Shown here in pieces: positions 25,867-35,190 of a DNA stretch of 64,000 nucleotides. Source of the DNA: CBDEGK01 sp965237855 (GTDB lineage: Bacteria; Pseudomonadota; Gammaproteobacteria; Pseudomonadales; Halieaceae); the NCBI GenBank assembly GCA_965237855.1, contig CBDEGK010000008.1:806001-870000 (forward strand), written 5' to 3'. The translations under genes and the position numbers were made by a program. Within the stretch, counting starts at the first letter, position 1; the number at the start of each line of letters is the position of its first letter. The notes beneath the pieces are model-generated. The model worked only from the letters and a program-made list of their open reading frames with translations, did not search any database and was not told the DNA's origin.

Positions 25867-28800
25867 AGTCTGTCCTCCGAGTCATCATTGTTTATGGGGT
25901 CGCCGATAGTGTAGAGATCGCCGGCTACTGTAATGGTGTCGTTGCCTTCGCCACCGTATATACCTATGTCGTCTGAAGCGGTCAGGTCGCCGTCAACTTC
26001 TATGGTGTCATTTCCTTCACCACCATCTATGACGATATCCTCATCGTCATTTTCAACCACGGTATCACCATCGTCCAGGGCGCTGAGGGTGCCCAGAACG
26101 GTGATCTCGTCATTGCCCATTCCGCCCAATATATAGATGTCATCGGATGCATTCAGAACGGCGTCAGCGGTTACTACAATGGTGTCATCACCATCACCCG
26201 GCCCAGGTTCCTCATCGTCGTCAGAATCATCACCACCGTCGATAGATATGTCATCCCAAGCGGTAATTGTCGCCCCGACAGAGATAGTGTCATTGCCAGC
26301 GCCGCCATCGATCTCCATGTCACCGTCGAATCTCTCACTGGGGAGGGTGCCAGCAGCGAGCACGGCGGTGTTCGACAGTGTGATGGTGTCATCGCCATCA
26401 TCGCCCTGAAATTCAATGTCTTCGGCCTGCGAAATGAGGGTGCCGTGAATGGTGATGACATCGTTCCCATCGGTGCCGACGTCCCCGTGGCCTCCAAATA
26501 TTTCAAGGTCTTCATAGGCAGTTAATACCGCACCGACGGCCACTGTGATGGTGTCGTTGCCTTCATCTCCCTGCAACTCGACGTTGTCCAGGTAGGAGAT
26601 GAGCTGGCCTGCTACCAGGATGATGTCGTCGCCGTCGGTACCTTCATCGCCATCTAGGCCAAATATCTCCACGTCGTATTCAGCCGTGAGAATAGCGCTG
26701 CTGCCGATGGTTATCGTGTCGGCACCCTGGTAGCCATAAACCTGTACTTCCTCGCCCGCCGAGAGTTGACCGTCGACGGTGATGGTGTCATCGCCATCAA
26801 TGGTCCCCTCGTACTCGCCACCGTATATTTCTACATAATAGTTAGAGCCGGCCGTCAAGCTGGCGGTGGAGAGAATATCAATGGTATCAGCACCGTTTTG
26901 CCCCACTATTTCAATATGATCGGGACTTGTCAGTGAACCGTCCACGACGATGAGGTCTGCCCCCTCGCCTGCCATTATCAGGCGTGGGCCGTCGCCGATG
27001 ATCCTGTCATTACCCGGGCCGCCATATACATGGTCGGCGCCAGGGCCGCCGAACAAATGGTCATCCCCCTCGCCACCGTCGATAGTGTCGGCACCATCAA
27101 AGCCGAAGATCACATCCGCCAGTAACGGGTTGCGGTTGTCGCCCACCAGCATGTCATTACCGCTGCCACCGAGAATGAAATCGCCCTCGGTATTTTCAGC
27201 GTTGACTGGTGTGCCAGCGGCAAGCTGCCGGGTGATGCTCAAATTAAAGAAATCCAGATCGAAAAATTCAGCGATTTCACCGGCCGAGCCGTAAGCATTC
27301 ACGCTATCAAAGCGGAACAGCTCAAGGTTCGGGAACAGGGTGGTATTGTTGAAATCGTCCGGCAGTATCTGGTCAATGACCGGGATACCAAAGAAGCTGT
27401 AAACATTCAGGCCACTGAGCACCTCTCCACCGCTGTCACTACCGACGATGTCATCGTCCAGGTGAAAGGCAAAATCAGTGAGGCCGTTATAGCTGCCGGG
27501 AATGAGTCCATCGAACTCTATCAAGGTGCTGCTGACAGTTGAAATCAGGATGTCGACCGCATCTTTGCCTGCCACCGTGGTCAACCGGGTACCGCCCAGG
27601 CTAGCGACAAAGGCAAAGTCGTTGCCCGGGTTGGTTTCTAAATCATCCTGTACACCGGTAATCGCGGATATATCCAGGATGTCGACGATACCGTTCACGT
27701 GGTCGGCATCAAATCCCATGCTGATGCTTACTGAGCTTCTATTGGCAAACACGTCGGCGTTAAATCGGTAGTAGTCAATTGCACCGGAGATGCCGGCCAG
27801 GGGAATATCCAGCATATTGACAGAATGGTAAACGTCGGCGGCATCAACTTCGTGGATATAGCGCACGGGCATGGTGCCGACGGTGACGGTCAAGCTGCCC
27901 AGATTGGCAGCAATCACCTCCGTATCATCGTAGACATCTATCCCGGTTCTGCCACCGAGGGAGGCGACGATCACCGTAGTCGGATCGAAATTGGCGTCGA
28001 TAAATTCCAATACCGAAGCGGTTACTACCACCTCGGCATCGATGCTAACCGGGTTGTAGAAAAGCCGGGTGCCCAGGGTGCTGTCTACCTGGTTGGCATC
28101 CAGGTACAGGATGCCCTCGGTTACCTCGAAGCCTTGCAGTGTGGCTTCAATGTCAGGGTCCAATGACACCTCGGTGAGGAGCTTTTCAATAGCCTCTCCT
28201 GACCCTCGGATGGTCAGTTCCAGGTCAGCGAGATCTTCAAAGCGATCAAACACCGAGTGGCCGGTACCGAGCAGGGCATTGGCCTGGGCGACCTGCGCGG
28301 GGCTGGCAGTGATGTTAAACGTGGTACCGCTGGCATCGTAGCTTTCAATTCCCATCTCGATGACTTCATCGATACTGAGTGACAGCGGATTACCGCTAAC
28401 AACCAAGCGGTCCGGCGTCAGGTCAGTATTGCCAGGGAAGAATGGCGCTTCAAATGGGGCGGGCAGATCGAGCTCGTCAGCGAGAACAGTCAGCTTGGAC
28501 TGGTAAGGCAACAAGCCAGTGCTAAGAGTGGCGCCATTGACATTGGTGTAGCTGTCGATCACCACGACGGTGTTTTGCCAGCCCTGTGAGCTGGAGAAGT
28601 GCGTCTCCAGTTGTGGAATAGAGCCTGTTAAATCCGCTACAGAACCACTGATGCCGACCGACGTGATGCCGCTTAGGGAACCATTGTCCAGGCCCATTTC
28701 AACAGCCGAGATGGTGTCTGATACCTGGAACTTGGTCACGCCAAGCTCATTGAAAAGGGTACCGGGTGTGGCCACGTCGGTGCTGACCAGTTCCGTTACC

Positions 28801-29474
28801 GAGCCGGTGAGGTAAAAGTTGTCTACATTGCCCAGGCTGCCACCGGCAAAGTTCACGCTGTCGATATCCGCCTGGTTGTAGTTGGCGGCTGAGTCAACGA
28901 CTGAGAATATGTAGCCACTGCCAGCGGTGGAGAGATTGCCGGAGTATGCCTGGTACTCGGCAATGGTACCGAATACCTGGATTGTGACCCCGTCAGAAAG
29001 GGCCAGGTTGGGATCGAAATTTTCCAGGAATATGCGGATCGTCGAACCGCTGGGCAGTGATACCCCAGATACATATTCCAGTAACGGAAGACTGGTAGTG
29101 TTTAAAAACTTCTGCACCTTGACCGGGTCATCACTTTCAATAGCCAGGCCGATGTCGTCGCTGCCAAACAGGTCCGTTACTGAGGTGCCGGCCTTCTCCA
29201 GGGCTTTAGCCAGCACTATTACGTTGTCGAGGTCGTCAACAATTTCGAGAGAGGTGCCACCTGCCAGTGCGAACTTCAATGTGGGATCGGTCAGAATGGC
29301 CTCGCCCAGGGACGCGGCAAAGCCATGACTCATGGTCAACACGCCCGAGCCGACAGACAGTACTTTATTGCCGTCACTGTCTTCTTCAAACAGCCTGAGA
29401 CTGAAATGCGTTGTCAGCACCGAGCCATCATTAGTAAGGCTCAGTATTCCTGGTCCCTCGGGTGCAACTGCCAT
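25863..29474 (-). CDS. Large RTX/calcium-binding repeat protein, main part
   Basis: 1203 residues, no N-terminal signal peptide (MAVAPEGPGILSLTNDGSVL), as in type I secretion substrates. The first about 750 residues contain beta-rich repeats with recurring LxVSGNPLSLSIDEVIEMGI-like segments. From about residue 770 come classic nonapeptides (GGSGNDMLVGDNRN, FGFDGADTIDGGEGDDHLFG, GGPGADHVYGGPGNDRIIGD), and then longer units of 25-45 residues alternating GGxGNDTIxVxGxL with a Thr/Ala-Ala-x-(D/E)-D-I link. Such proteins are usually surface adhesins or Ca-stabilised exoproteins. The frame ends at SEDRL and continues in another frame at 25866. A GAGG lies 11 bases before the ATG. Confidence 0.75.
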   Translation of the reverse strand: MAVAPEGPGILSLTNDGSVLTTHFSLRLFEEDSDGNKVLSVGSGVLTMSHGFAASLGEAILTDPTLKFALAGGTSLEIVDDLDNVIVLAKALEKAGTSVTDLFGSDDIGLAIESDDPVKVQKFLNTTSLPLLEYVSGVSLPSGSTIRIFLENFDPNLALSDGVTIQVFGTIAEYQAYSGNLSTAGSGYIFSVVDSAANYNQADIDSVNFAGGSLGNVDNFYLTGSVTELVSTDVATPGTLFNELGVTKFQVSDTISAVEMGLDNGSLSGITSVGISGSVADLTGSIPQLETHFSSSQGWQNTVVVIDSYTNVNGATLSTGLLPYQSKLTVLADELDLPAPFEAPFFPGNTDLTPDRLVVSGNPLSLSIDEVIEMGIESYDASGTTFNITASPAQVAQANALLGTGHSVFDRFEDLADLELTIRGSGEAIEKLLTEVSLDPDIEATLQGFEVTEGILYLDANQVDSTLGTRLFYNPVSIDAEVVVTASVLEFIDANFDPTTVIVASLGGRTGIDVYDDTEVIAANLGSLTVTVGTMPVRYIHEVDAADVYHSVNMLDIPLAGISGAIDYYRFNADVFANRSSVSISMGFDADHVNGIVDILDISAITGVQDDLETNPGNDFAFVASLGGTRLTTVAGKDAVDILISTVSSTLIEFDGLIPGSYNGLTDFAFHLDDDIVGSDSGGEVLSGLNVYSFFGIPVIDQILPDDFNNTTLFPNLELFRFDSVNAYGSAGEIAEFFDLDFFNLSITRQLAAGTPVNAENTEGDFILGGSGNDMLVGDNRNPLLADVIFGFDGADTIDGGEGDDHLFGGPGADHVYGGPGNDRIIGDGPRLIMAGEGADLIVVDGSLTSPDHIEIVGQNGADTIDILSTASLTAGSNYYVEIYGGEYEGTIDGDDTITVDGQLSAGEEVQVYGYQGADTITIGSSAILTAEYDVEIFGLDGDEGTDGDDIILVAGQLISYLDNVELQGDEGNDTITVAVGAVLTAYEDLEIFGGHGDVGTDGNDVITIHGTLISQAEDIEFQGDDGDDTITLSNTAVLAAGTLPSERFDGDMEIDGGAGNDTISVGATITAWDDISIDGGDDSDDDEEPGPGDGDDTIVVTADAVLNASDDIYILGGMGNDEITVLGTLSALDDGDTVVENDDEDIVIDGGEGNDTIEVDGDLTASDDIGIYGGEGNDTITVAGDLYTIGDPINNDDSEDRL

Positions 29475-29678
29475 AGTAGAGCCCGTCCTCGTAGCTGGAT
29501 TGCGTTCAGATAAGGTTAGACCTCATCCAGGCCAGGTGCCACCAGACCCAGTGGCGAACCTTGAATTAGTGTTTTTTTGTGCTTTCTCCCACGTAGACGG
29601 GCAAGATGCTTGCCATCGGCGGCGGCTTTGGGCAAGCTAGTATGTATCCACTGTCTACATCGAGCATATAGAATAGAA

Positions 29679-30824
29679 ATGAGAGTAGTACAGAAAGGGG
29701 CCAGGGGCCTTGTAGGGCAAGCTCTGGTGTTGAGCTTTATCGCCGTTTTGGCGGCTTGTTCAGACAGCGATTCCGGTGCTGGCCTGGAGCCAGCTGTTAG
29801 TGCCCCGCAACCTGAACTCTCCCGTGCGCCGTTCCAGGAGCTGCTGGACCAGGGGGTGAATCGCTACCTCGGTGAATACACACCTATGCTGTCCAGCGAG
29901 ACGGACGGAGTGGTGACCCACCAGTTTGGTGCCGGTGATGGCCCGCTGTGCCTGCATGGCAGTGAGTACAAAATGTTAACGCGCGATGCGGGCTCTGAAG
30001 ACCTGGTGATTTTTATGGATGGGGGTGGGGCGTGCTGGCCAGTGGTGTGCGTGGCTGAAGATGAAGCCGATTCCACTATTGGCCAAGTCGGTGTGCTCGA
30101 CCCCAATTCTGCGATCAACCCGGTGGCAGACTGGAACGTGGCCTTCCTGCCCTATTGTGACGGTTCCATTCACGGTGGCGATATTGACCATGATACCGAT
30201 GGAGACGGGGTCGACGATCAGTTTCACCGGGGCCTGCACAATGTCTCTGCGGGACTGGATGTGACCGTACAGACCTTCCCGCAACCGCGGCGAATCTTAC
30301 TGGCGGGTGTCAGTGGCGGTGGCTATGGCACCCTGCTTACCTTGCCACTGGTGCGAACACTGTATCCCGATGTGCCTATCGAAGTGCTCAACGACTCGGG
30401 ATTGGGGGTGACGCCTGCGGGTGACCCGATGGGGGCCGGGGTGTTTGAATACTGGAATATGCAGAGTTTTGTACCCGCGAGTTGCCCGGACTGCATCAGC
30501 GACGGGGTATCCACCGTTCTCTACGATTGGATGCTGAGCGAAGACGATAACTTCCGTTTGGCGGCAACCAGCTACAAACAGGATTCCACCATTGGTACGC
30601 TCTACACTGGCCTGGGTGACCCCGCCTTTGAAGAGGCGCTGGTGGGTTCACTGCAAGAGGTGGAGAGCCTGTATCCGGAGCGGGTGCACAGTTTTTTCAA
30701 GAACGGCACTGATCATACCCTGCTGGGCGACCTGACCTTGAGTATTGGCGATCTGCCCCTGTACGAGTGGTTGGATAATTTCCTGTTTGGCACCGAAGAG
30801 TGGGTTACCGTGATTGAGGAGTAG
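29679..30824 (+). CDS. Pectinacetylesterase/NOTUM-family lipoprotein
   Basis: About 381 residues with a lipoprotein signal (LVLSFIAVLAACSDSDSG). The mature part shows the family's oxyanion region VIFMDGGGACWP, the nucleophile elbow AGVSGGGYG, and a candidate catalytic His in KNGTDHTLL near the C-terminus, so a serine esterase/deacetylase of the alpha/beta-hydrolase fold is expected, anchored in the outer membrane or periplasm. An inserted acidic loop DIDHDTDGDGVDDQ looks calcium-binding. The ATG at 29679 is chosen to give a basic N-terminus before the hydrophobic helix; upstream in-frame codons lack sense. TAGAAT ends 4 bases before the ATG, leaving little or no leader. Substrate unknown. Confidence 0.75.
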   Translation: MRVVQKGARGLVGQALVLSFIAVLAACSDSDSGAGLEPAVSAPQPELSRAPFQELLDQGVNRYLGEYTPMLSSETDGVVTHQFGAGDGPLCLHGSEYKMLTRDAGSEDLVIFMDGGGACWPVVCVAEDEADSTIGQVGVLDPNSAINPVADWNVAFLPYCDGSIHGGDIDHDTDGDGVDDQFHRGLHNVSAGLDVTVQTFPQPRRILLAGVSGGGYGTLLTLPLVRTLYPDVPIEVLNDSGLGVTPAGDPMGAGVFEYWNMQSFVPASCPDCISDGVSTVLYDWMLSEDDNFRLAATSYKQDSTIGTLYTGLGDPAFEEALVGSLQEVESLYPERVHSFFKNGTDHTLLGDLTLSIGDLPLYEWLDNFLFGTEEWVTVIEE

Positions 30825-30897
30825 TCGTCACTGTTTCGACTATCCGCCACTGCCCGGTTTATACTCGCCGATGTGATTTCATAAACTGGGCGGGCTC

Positions 30898-33882
30898 TTG
30901 AAGACAGTGGTACTGCACAATCGTCACCTGGTGGTGGCACTGATCGCGGTATTCCTGGTGTCCGGCTTTTCCGGGCTGATCTACCAGTCCATCTGGACGC
31001 ACTATCTCAAACTGTTCCTGGGCCATGCTGCTTATGCACAAGCCCTGGTGCTGGCCACCTTTATGGGCGGCCTGGCCTTGGGTTCCTGGTGGGCCGCACA
31101 ACTGTCCCGCGGCAAGCTACCGCTGCTGTATTTGTATGCCCTGGCGGAAATCGCCGTGGGGGTGTACGCGCTGTTGTTTCACCGGCTGTTCATCTGGACG
31201 GTAGAGCTGACCTTCGACAGCCTGTTGCCGGGGCTCGATGGGGTGGGCCTGGTCTACCTGGTCAAATGGGGTGTGGGCCTGTTGCTGATCCTGCCACCTT
31301 CGATATTGTTGGGCACCACCTTTCCGCTGATGGCCGCGGGCCTATTACAGCGATCCCCTGGGCAAGGTGGCCGCCTGCTGGCTCTGCTGTACTTCAGTAA
31401 CAGTTTCGGCGCTGCCCTGGGCGTATTGGTCAGTGGCTTTGTGCTGATTGCGGCGCTGGGTTTGCCCGGAACCGTGGCACTGGCGGGAGTACTCAATATC
31501 CTGGTTGCCCTGCTAGTGCTGCTGCTGGTGGGCAGGGCAGGAGAGGCGCCCTTGCCGCAGAGCCCGGAACCTGAAACCACTGCGACGATTGCCGGTGGGC
31601 GCCCGGTACAGCGACTGTTGCTAATCGCCGCTGTGCTGACTGGCTTTGCCTCCTTTGTTTACGAATTGAGCTGGATTCGCATGCTCAACCTGGTGCTGGG
31701 GGCCGCCACGCACTCCTTTGAATTGATGCTGGCCAGCTTCATCCTCGGCCTGGCCCTGGGTGGCTGGTGGATTCGCAACCGTATTGATCAGTTTGCCAAT
31801 CCGCTCAAGGCACTGGCCTGGATTCAATTGCTGATGGGCTCGCTGGCGGCCGCTACCCTGGTGTTCTACAACCAACTGTTCGATGTCATGGTGTATCTGA
31901 TGGCGGCACTGGATGCCACCGAGCAGGGTTATGCCCTGTTCAAACTCAGCAGCATGGGCCTGGCGATGGCGGTAATGTTGCCCGCGAGCATCTGTGCGGG
32001 GATGACGCTACCGTTGATCACGGCGACGCTGACGCGGGTGGGTTATGATTCGCGCGCAGTCGGTCACGTCTATGCCGTTAACACGGTCGGCGCCATTGTC
32101 GGTGTCGCCCTCACCGCCGCCTGGTTGATACCCCTGTTGGGCCTGCGCAACACCTTGCTTCTGGGCGCTTTTGTCGATGTGGTGACGGCGGTCATGTTGA
32201 TGCGATCACCCGCGTCAAAGACCTCACCGCGCTGGCCGCTGGGCTTTGCTGTGGCAGGTTTGTTGATCCTGGCCCTGGTATACCAGGCGCCTGGCTTTGA
32301 CCATCGACGCATGTCCTCCAGCGTCTATCGCTACGGCATGTTGCTGGGCCCGGATGCCCAGGTAGCCTATTACCGGGATGGCCGCTCTGCGACGGTGAGC
32401 GTGGTCAAGGGCAGTCAGGGCGATATATCGATATTCACCAACGGTAAGAGCGATGCTGCCATCGCGCCCTTGTCGGAGCCGGCTAATGGCGACGAACACA
32501 CCATGTTGATGCTGGGGCATCTGGGCATGGCGCTGCACCCGCAGCCGCGGCAAGTGGCGGTGATCGGCTTTGGTTCAGGTCTGAGCACCCATGCCCTGTT
32601 GGGTAATCCGGAACTGGTACAGGTCGATACTATCGAGATCGAGTCGGCGATGATTGAGGGCGCTCGGCTGTTTGGCGAGCGGGTGGCGCGAGCATACCAG
32701 GATCCCCGCAGTCAGTTGCATATCGATGATGCCAAGACCTTTTTCAGTACGCGCCAAAAGCGCTATGACCTGATCGTCTCAGAACCTTCCAACCCCTGGG
32801 TGAGTGGCGTCGCCGGTTTGTTTTCCCGCGAGCACTACCGGCAGGTCAAACGCTACTTGTTGCCGGGCGGTCTGTACCTGCAGTGGCTGCCCCTCTACGA
32901 AACCAACATGGGTCTGGTCAGCAGTGTGTTGAAGGCCTTTTCTGCCGAGTTTACAGATTTCGCGCTCTACACCGGCGCCGATAATGACTTGCTCATCATA
33001 GGCCGTGCCGATGGCCCGCTGGGCAGCTTGAGTGATGCCAGCCTGGCGCATCCGCTGGTGGCCGCGGACATGACGCGCATCCAGGTCGAAGGCCTTGGCG
33101 ACCTGGTCGTTCGCTATCTCGGTGACAAAGCGACGCTCGAGTCCTTCCTGGCCCAGGTACCGGTGCCGGCCAATTCCGATTATTACCCTTATCTCGATGC
33201 ACACGCCGAACGGGCGCGCTTTGTCGGCAGCAATGCCTCCGACATTATGCGCCTGAACCGGCTGTGGTTAATGGGCGATAGCTGGCTGCAGTCGCAGGTC
33301 TGGAACACACACACGGCCGGTTTGCACAGTCACCTCGCCGCCAATTTCCTGCGGGCCCTGTTTCTGGCCGAATTGCTGAGCGCAGATCTTGATCTCAGGC
33401 AATTACCGTCGGGTCAACTGCCGGAGGCAGACTATCGGCGTGCTCGCAATGTCGCCAGTATGCGAGATCGCTGTGATGTACGTCAGCTGGATGGTGATCT
33501 TGAGGATGCTCTATGGCTGTCGGATGCCACAGCAGTGTACGGCCCCAGCGCACTTATCAGTGAATTCTGGGGGTCGATTGTGGAGGCGCCCTGTTTCGAC
33601 ACGTTGGCGCCGCAGGTAAGACTGGCGTACCAATTCTTTTATGCGGTGTCAGCACGGGAGAACCAACGGATTCTGGAGCTGGCGGCACAGTTATTGCCCG
33701 CGTTAGGCTCACTGAGGGGCTATACCGATTACGTGATGTTGCAGGTGCTGTCCGCCACTGAGCGCATGGACAGGCCACAATTAGGGTTGGATTTCCTGGA
33801 GCAGCAGGCGCCGATGAAGATTGAAGCGCTGGAAGTCCTGGTGCTGGTGGCGAGCTTGCGGGCGCAGGTCGACCAGCGCTAA
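30898..33882 (+). CDS. Fused polytopic membrane / spermidine-synthase-like protein
   Basis: 994 residues starting at TTG 30898. The first about 450 residues contain roughly a dozen hydrophobic helices (for example VVALIAVFLVSGFSGLIYQS; LPASICAGMTLPLITATLT), followed by a Rossmann methyltransferase-like domain with AVIGFGSGLSTHALL near residue 555, acidic IEIESAMIEGA, IDDAKTFF and LIVSEPSNPWVSGVAGLF, as in SpeE-type aminopropyltransferases. The last 250 residues are of unknown type. Fused membrane/spermidine synthase proteins are widespread in proteobacteria but their substrate is not established. It follows the esterase gene by 73 bases on the same strand. Confidence 0.8.
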   Translation: MKTVVLHNRHLVVALIAVFLVSGFSGLIYQSIWTHYLKLFLGHAAYAQALVLATFMGGLALGSWWAAQLSRGKLPLLYLYALAEIAVGVYALLFHRLFIWTVELTFDSLLPGLDGVGLVYLVKWGVGLLLILPPSILLGTTFPLMAAGLLQRSPGQGGRLLALLYFSNSFGAALGVLVSGFVLIAALGLPGTVALAGVLNILVALLVLLLVGRAGEAPLPQSPEPETTATIAGGRPVQRLLLIAAVLTGFASFVYELSWIRMLNLVLGAATHSFELMLASFILGLALGGWWIRNRIDQFANPLKALAWIQLLMGSLAAATLVFYNQLFDVMVYLMAALDATEQGYALFKLSSMGLAMAVMLPASICAGMTLPLITATLTRVGYDSRAVGHVYAVNTVGAIVGVALTAAWLIPLLGLRNTLLLGAFVDVVTAVMLMRSPASKTSPRWPLGFAVAGLLILALVYQAPGFDHRRMSSSVYRYGMLLGPDAQVAYYRDGRSATVSVVKGSQGDISIFTNGKSDAAIAPLSEPANGDEHTMLMLGHLGMALHPQPRQVAVIGFGSGLSTHALLGNPELVQVDTIEIESAMIEGARLFGERVARAYQDPRSQLHIDDAKTFFSTRQKRYDLIVSEPSNPWVSGVAGLFSREHYRQVKRYLLPGGLYLQWLPLYETNMGLVSSVLKAFSAEFTDFALYTGADNDLLIIGRADGPLGSLSDASLAHPLVAADMTRIQVEGLGDLVVRYLGDKATLESFLAQVPVPANSDYYPYLDAHAERARFVGSNASDIMRLNRLWLMGDSWLQSQVWNTHTAGLHSHLAANFLRALFLAELLSADLDLRQLPSGQLPEADYRRARNVASMRDRCDVRQLDGDLEDALWLSDATAVYGPSALISEFWGSIVEAPCFDTLAPQVRLAYQFFYAVSARENQRILELAAQLLPALGSLRGYTDYVMLQVLSATERMDRPQLGLDFLEQQAPMKIEALEVLVLVASLRAQVDQR

Positions 33883-33896
33883 TCCCTTAGGCGACC

Positions 33897-33922
33897 CTCT
33901 CAGGCAGGGATTGCCCTGAGAG
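33897..33922. terminator. Bidirectional terminator-like hairpin between convergent genes
   Basis: CTCTCAGG and CCTGAGAG form an 8-bp stem. It overlaps the last codons of the minus-strand glycosyltransferase and lies 15 bases after the stop of the membrane fusion gene. There is no clear T run on either side. Confidence 0.4.
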
Positions 33923-34832
33923 TATCTCCCAGTGAGCGAACCCGGTTAACCACTTCAACCGCGTCGTGGCGTACATGGTCCTGCGACATCTCAAAGTCGA
34001 TCATCTCCGGGGTCACAGTGCCCATATCGAGACATTCTTTGAGCAAACCAAAAAACAGGTCTTCCTGGTTCTTGTCCGGGTGGTTCTTGTACTTTCCCAG
34101 CAGGCCGTAGTCGCCAAACAACTTGCGGCGCAGGTGCATCGCCCAGCCGATTGGCGGGAAATACTTGGACTTGTCGGCGGGTACGAAGTCGATCGGCAAG
34201 CCCGACTTCCAGGGTTGGGTCCAGCGTTTGGTGGTGTGGAGCATCTTGGTTTCCCGGTTCAGAACATCCAGGTCATTCCAGTTCTTCTCGAGCAGGCCGA
34301 TGAGCTCGCGCTCTTCATACTGTAGGGTAATCCACCTTTTGTAATCGCGGTCGCCGTCAAACATTTCGTTGAATTGCTCCTCGGGCTTCCAGTGCGAAAG
34401 CTTGGCACAGTCCAGCAGCATCACGCTGCTGGCCATGGAGCCCTTGACGTCCTGGCTGATGCGGCTGCGGGGGCGACAGAGGATAGCCTTGCCACCCATG
34501 TCACGGTTCAACAACTCCCAGATATCACTGACGGCGAACACGTCGGGATCCATCACGATGGCTCGGCCCTGGTAGCCCATGAGTTGTGGGGGCATGAAAC
34601 GCAGCGGGGTAAAAGATTGCAAGTCGTTTATGCGCCATTCGCGCTTGACCCCATTGCGCAGGAATAGATCGCCCTCTCGGTGGGCCAGAAAAGGGTGGTC
34701 CTTGGTCTCGATGAATTTCACGTCGAACTTGTCGTTATTGCTGGAAAAGTGCCGCAAAGCCCGCTCACCCACGTGGGCACCGAGAATTTGCTTGTGATTC
34801 GAGTGAATAAAGACGCAGGGTTTGGGGTCCAT
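33900..34832 (-). CDS. GT8-like glycosyltransferase of unknown specificity
   Basis: 310 residues (MDPKPCVFIHSNHKQILGAH). The segment GRAIVMDPDVFAVSDIWEL near residues 89-107 contains a DxD-type metal/nucleotide-sugar motif in the context typical of glycosyltransferase family 8 and glycogenin-like folds, and residues about 20-60 look like the N-terminal Rossmann half. No signal peptide or membrane helix is visible, so a cytoplasmic enzyme acting on a lipid-linked or protein acceptor is likely. An appropriate GGAGAT precedes the ATG. It stands alone, divergent from the S10 operon and convergent with the membrane fusion protein. Confidence 0.6.
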   Translation of the reverse strand: MDPKPCVFIHSNHKQILGAHVGERALRHFSSNNDKFDVKFIETKDHPFLAHREGDLFLRNGVKREWRINDLQSFTPLRFMPPQLMGYQGRAIVMDPDVFAVSDIWELLNRDMGGKAILCRPRSRISQDVKGSMASSVMLLDCAKLSHWKPEEQFNEMFDGDRDYKRWITLQYEERELIGLLEKNWNDLDVLNRETKMLHTTKRWTQPWKSGLPIDFVPADKSKYFPPIGWAMHLRRKLFGDYGLLGKYKNHPDKNQEDLFFGLLKECLDMGTVTPEMIDFEMSQDHVRHDAVEVVNRVRSLGDTLRAIPA

Positions 34833-35092
34833 TGCTTATCTCCGGGCCAGAAAGCCGATTGTGCTAAAAAACAGGGCGGTTTTATACCCGTTGTGAGAGT
34901 CCGCGAACAGTGAATTTGTCACAGTTTTGCACTGCAGGATAGCGTCTTTTGGTCTGGCCCCGTATGATCTGCTTGGTATGCGCTGAAATTGATCAAAAAT
35001 TGAACAGTTTTGTCCTTTTCGGACGATAATTGCCCGCCGATGCTGTCTCAGCAAAAAGCGACCAACTATCTGACAATTATGCGAGATTGCTG

Positions 35093-35121
35093 TTGACAGC
35101 GCCGGTGGCCATCATTAGAAT
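35093..35121 (+). promoter_or_regulatory. Promoter of the S10 operon
   Basis: A consensus TTGACA (35093-35098), 17-base spacer and TAGAAT (35116-35121). The predicted leader is about 60 bases, shorter than the S10 leader of E. coli, and ends with AGGAG before the GTG of rpsJ. The rest of 34833-35190 shows no gene; it contains one GGTCTGGCCCC motif near 34951. Confidence 0.8.
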
Positions 35122-35190
35122 TCGGCTTCCTTTTTCGGGGGGTACCTGTGCGTGTCCCTGGTTTTTATTTTTGTGTAGGAGTTTGATCAA

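Noticed and set aside
25870..26900. A CRISPR-like or tandem DNA repeat in the RTX region.
   Set aside because: The periodicity is at protein level with variable lengths and diverged DNA; no constant repeat-spacer structure.
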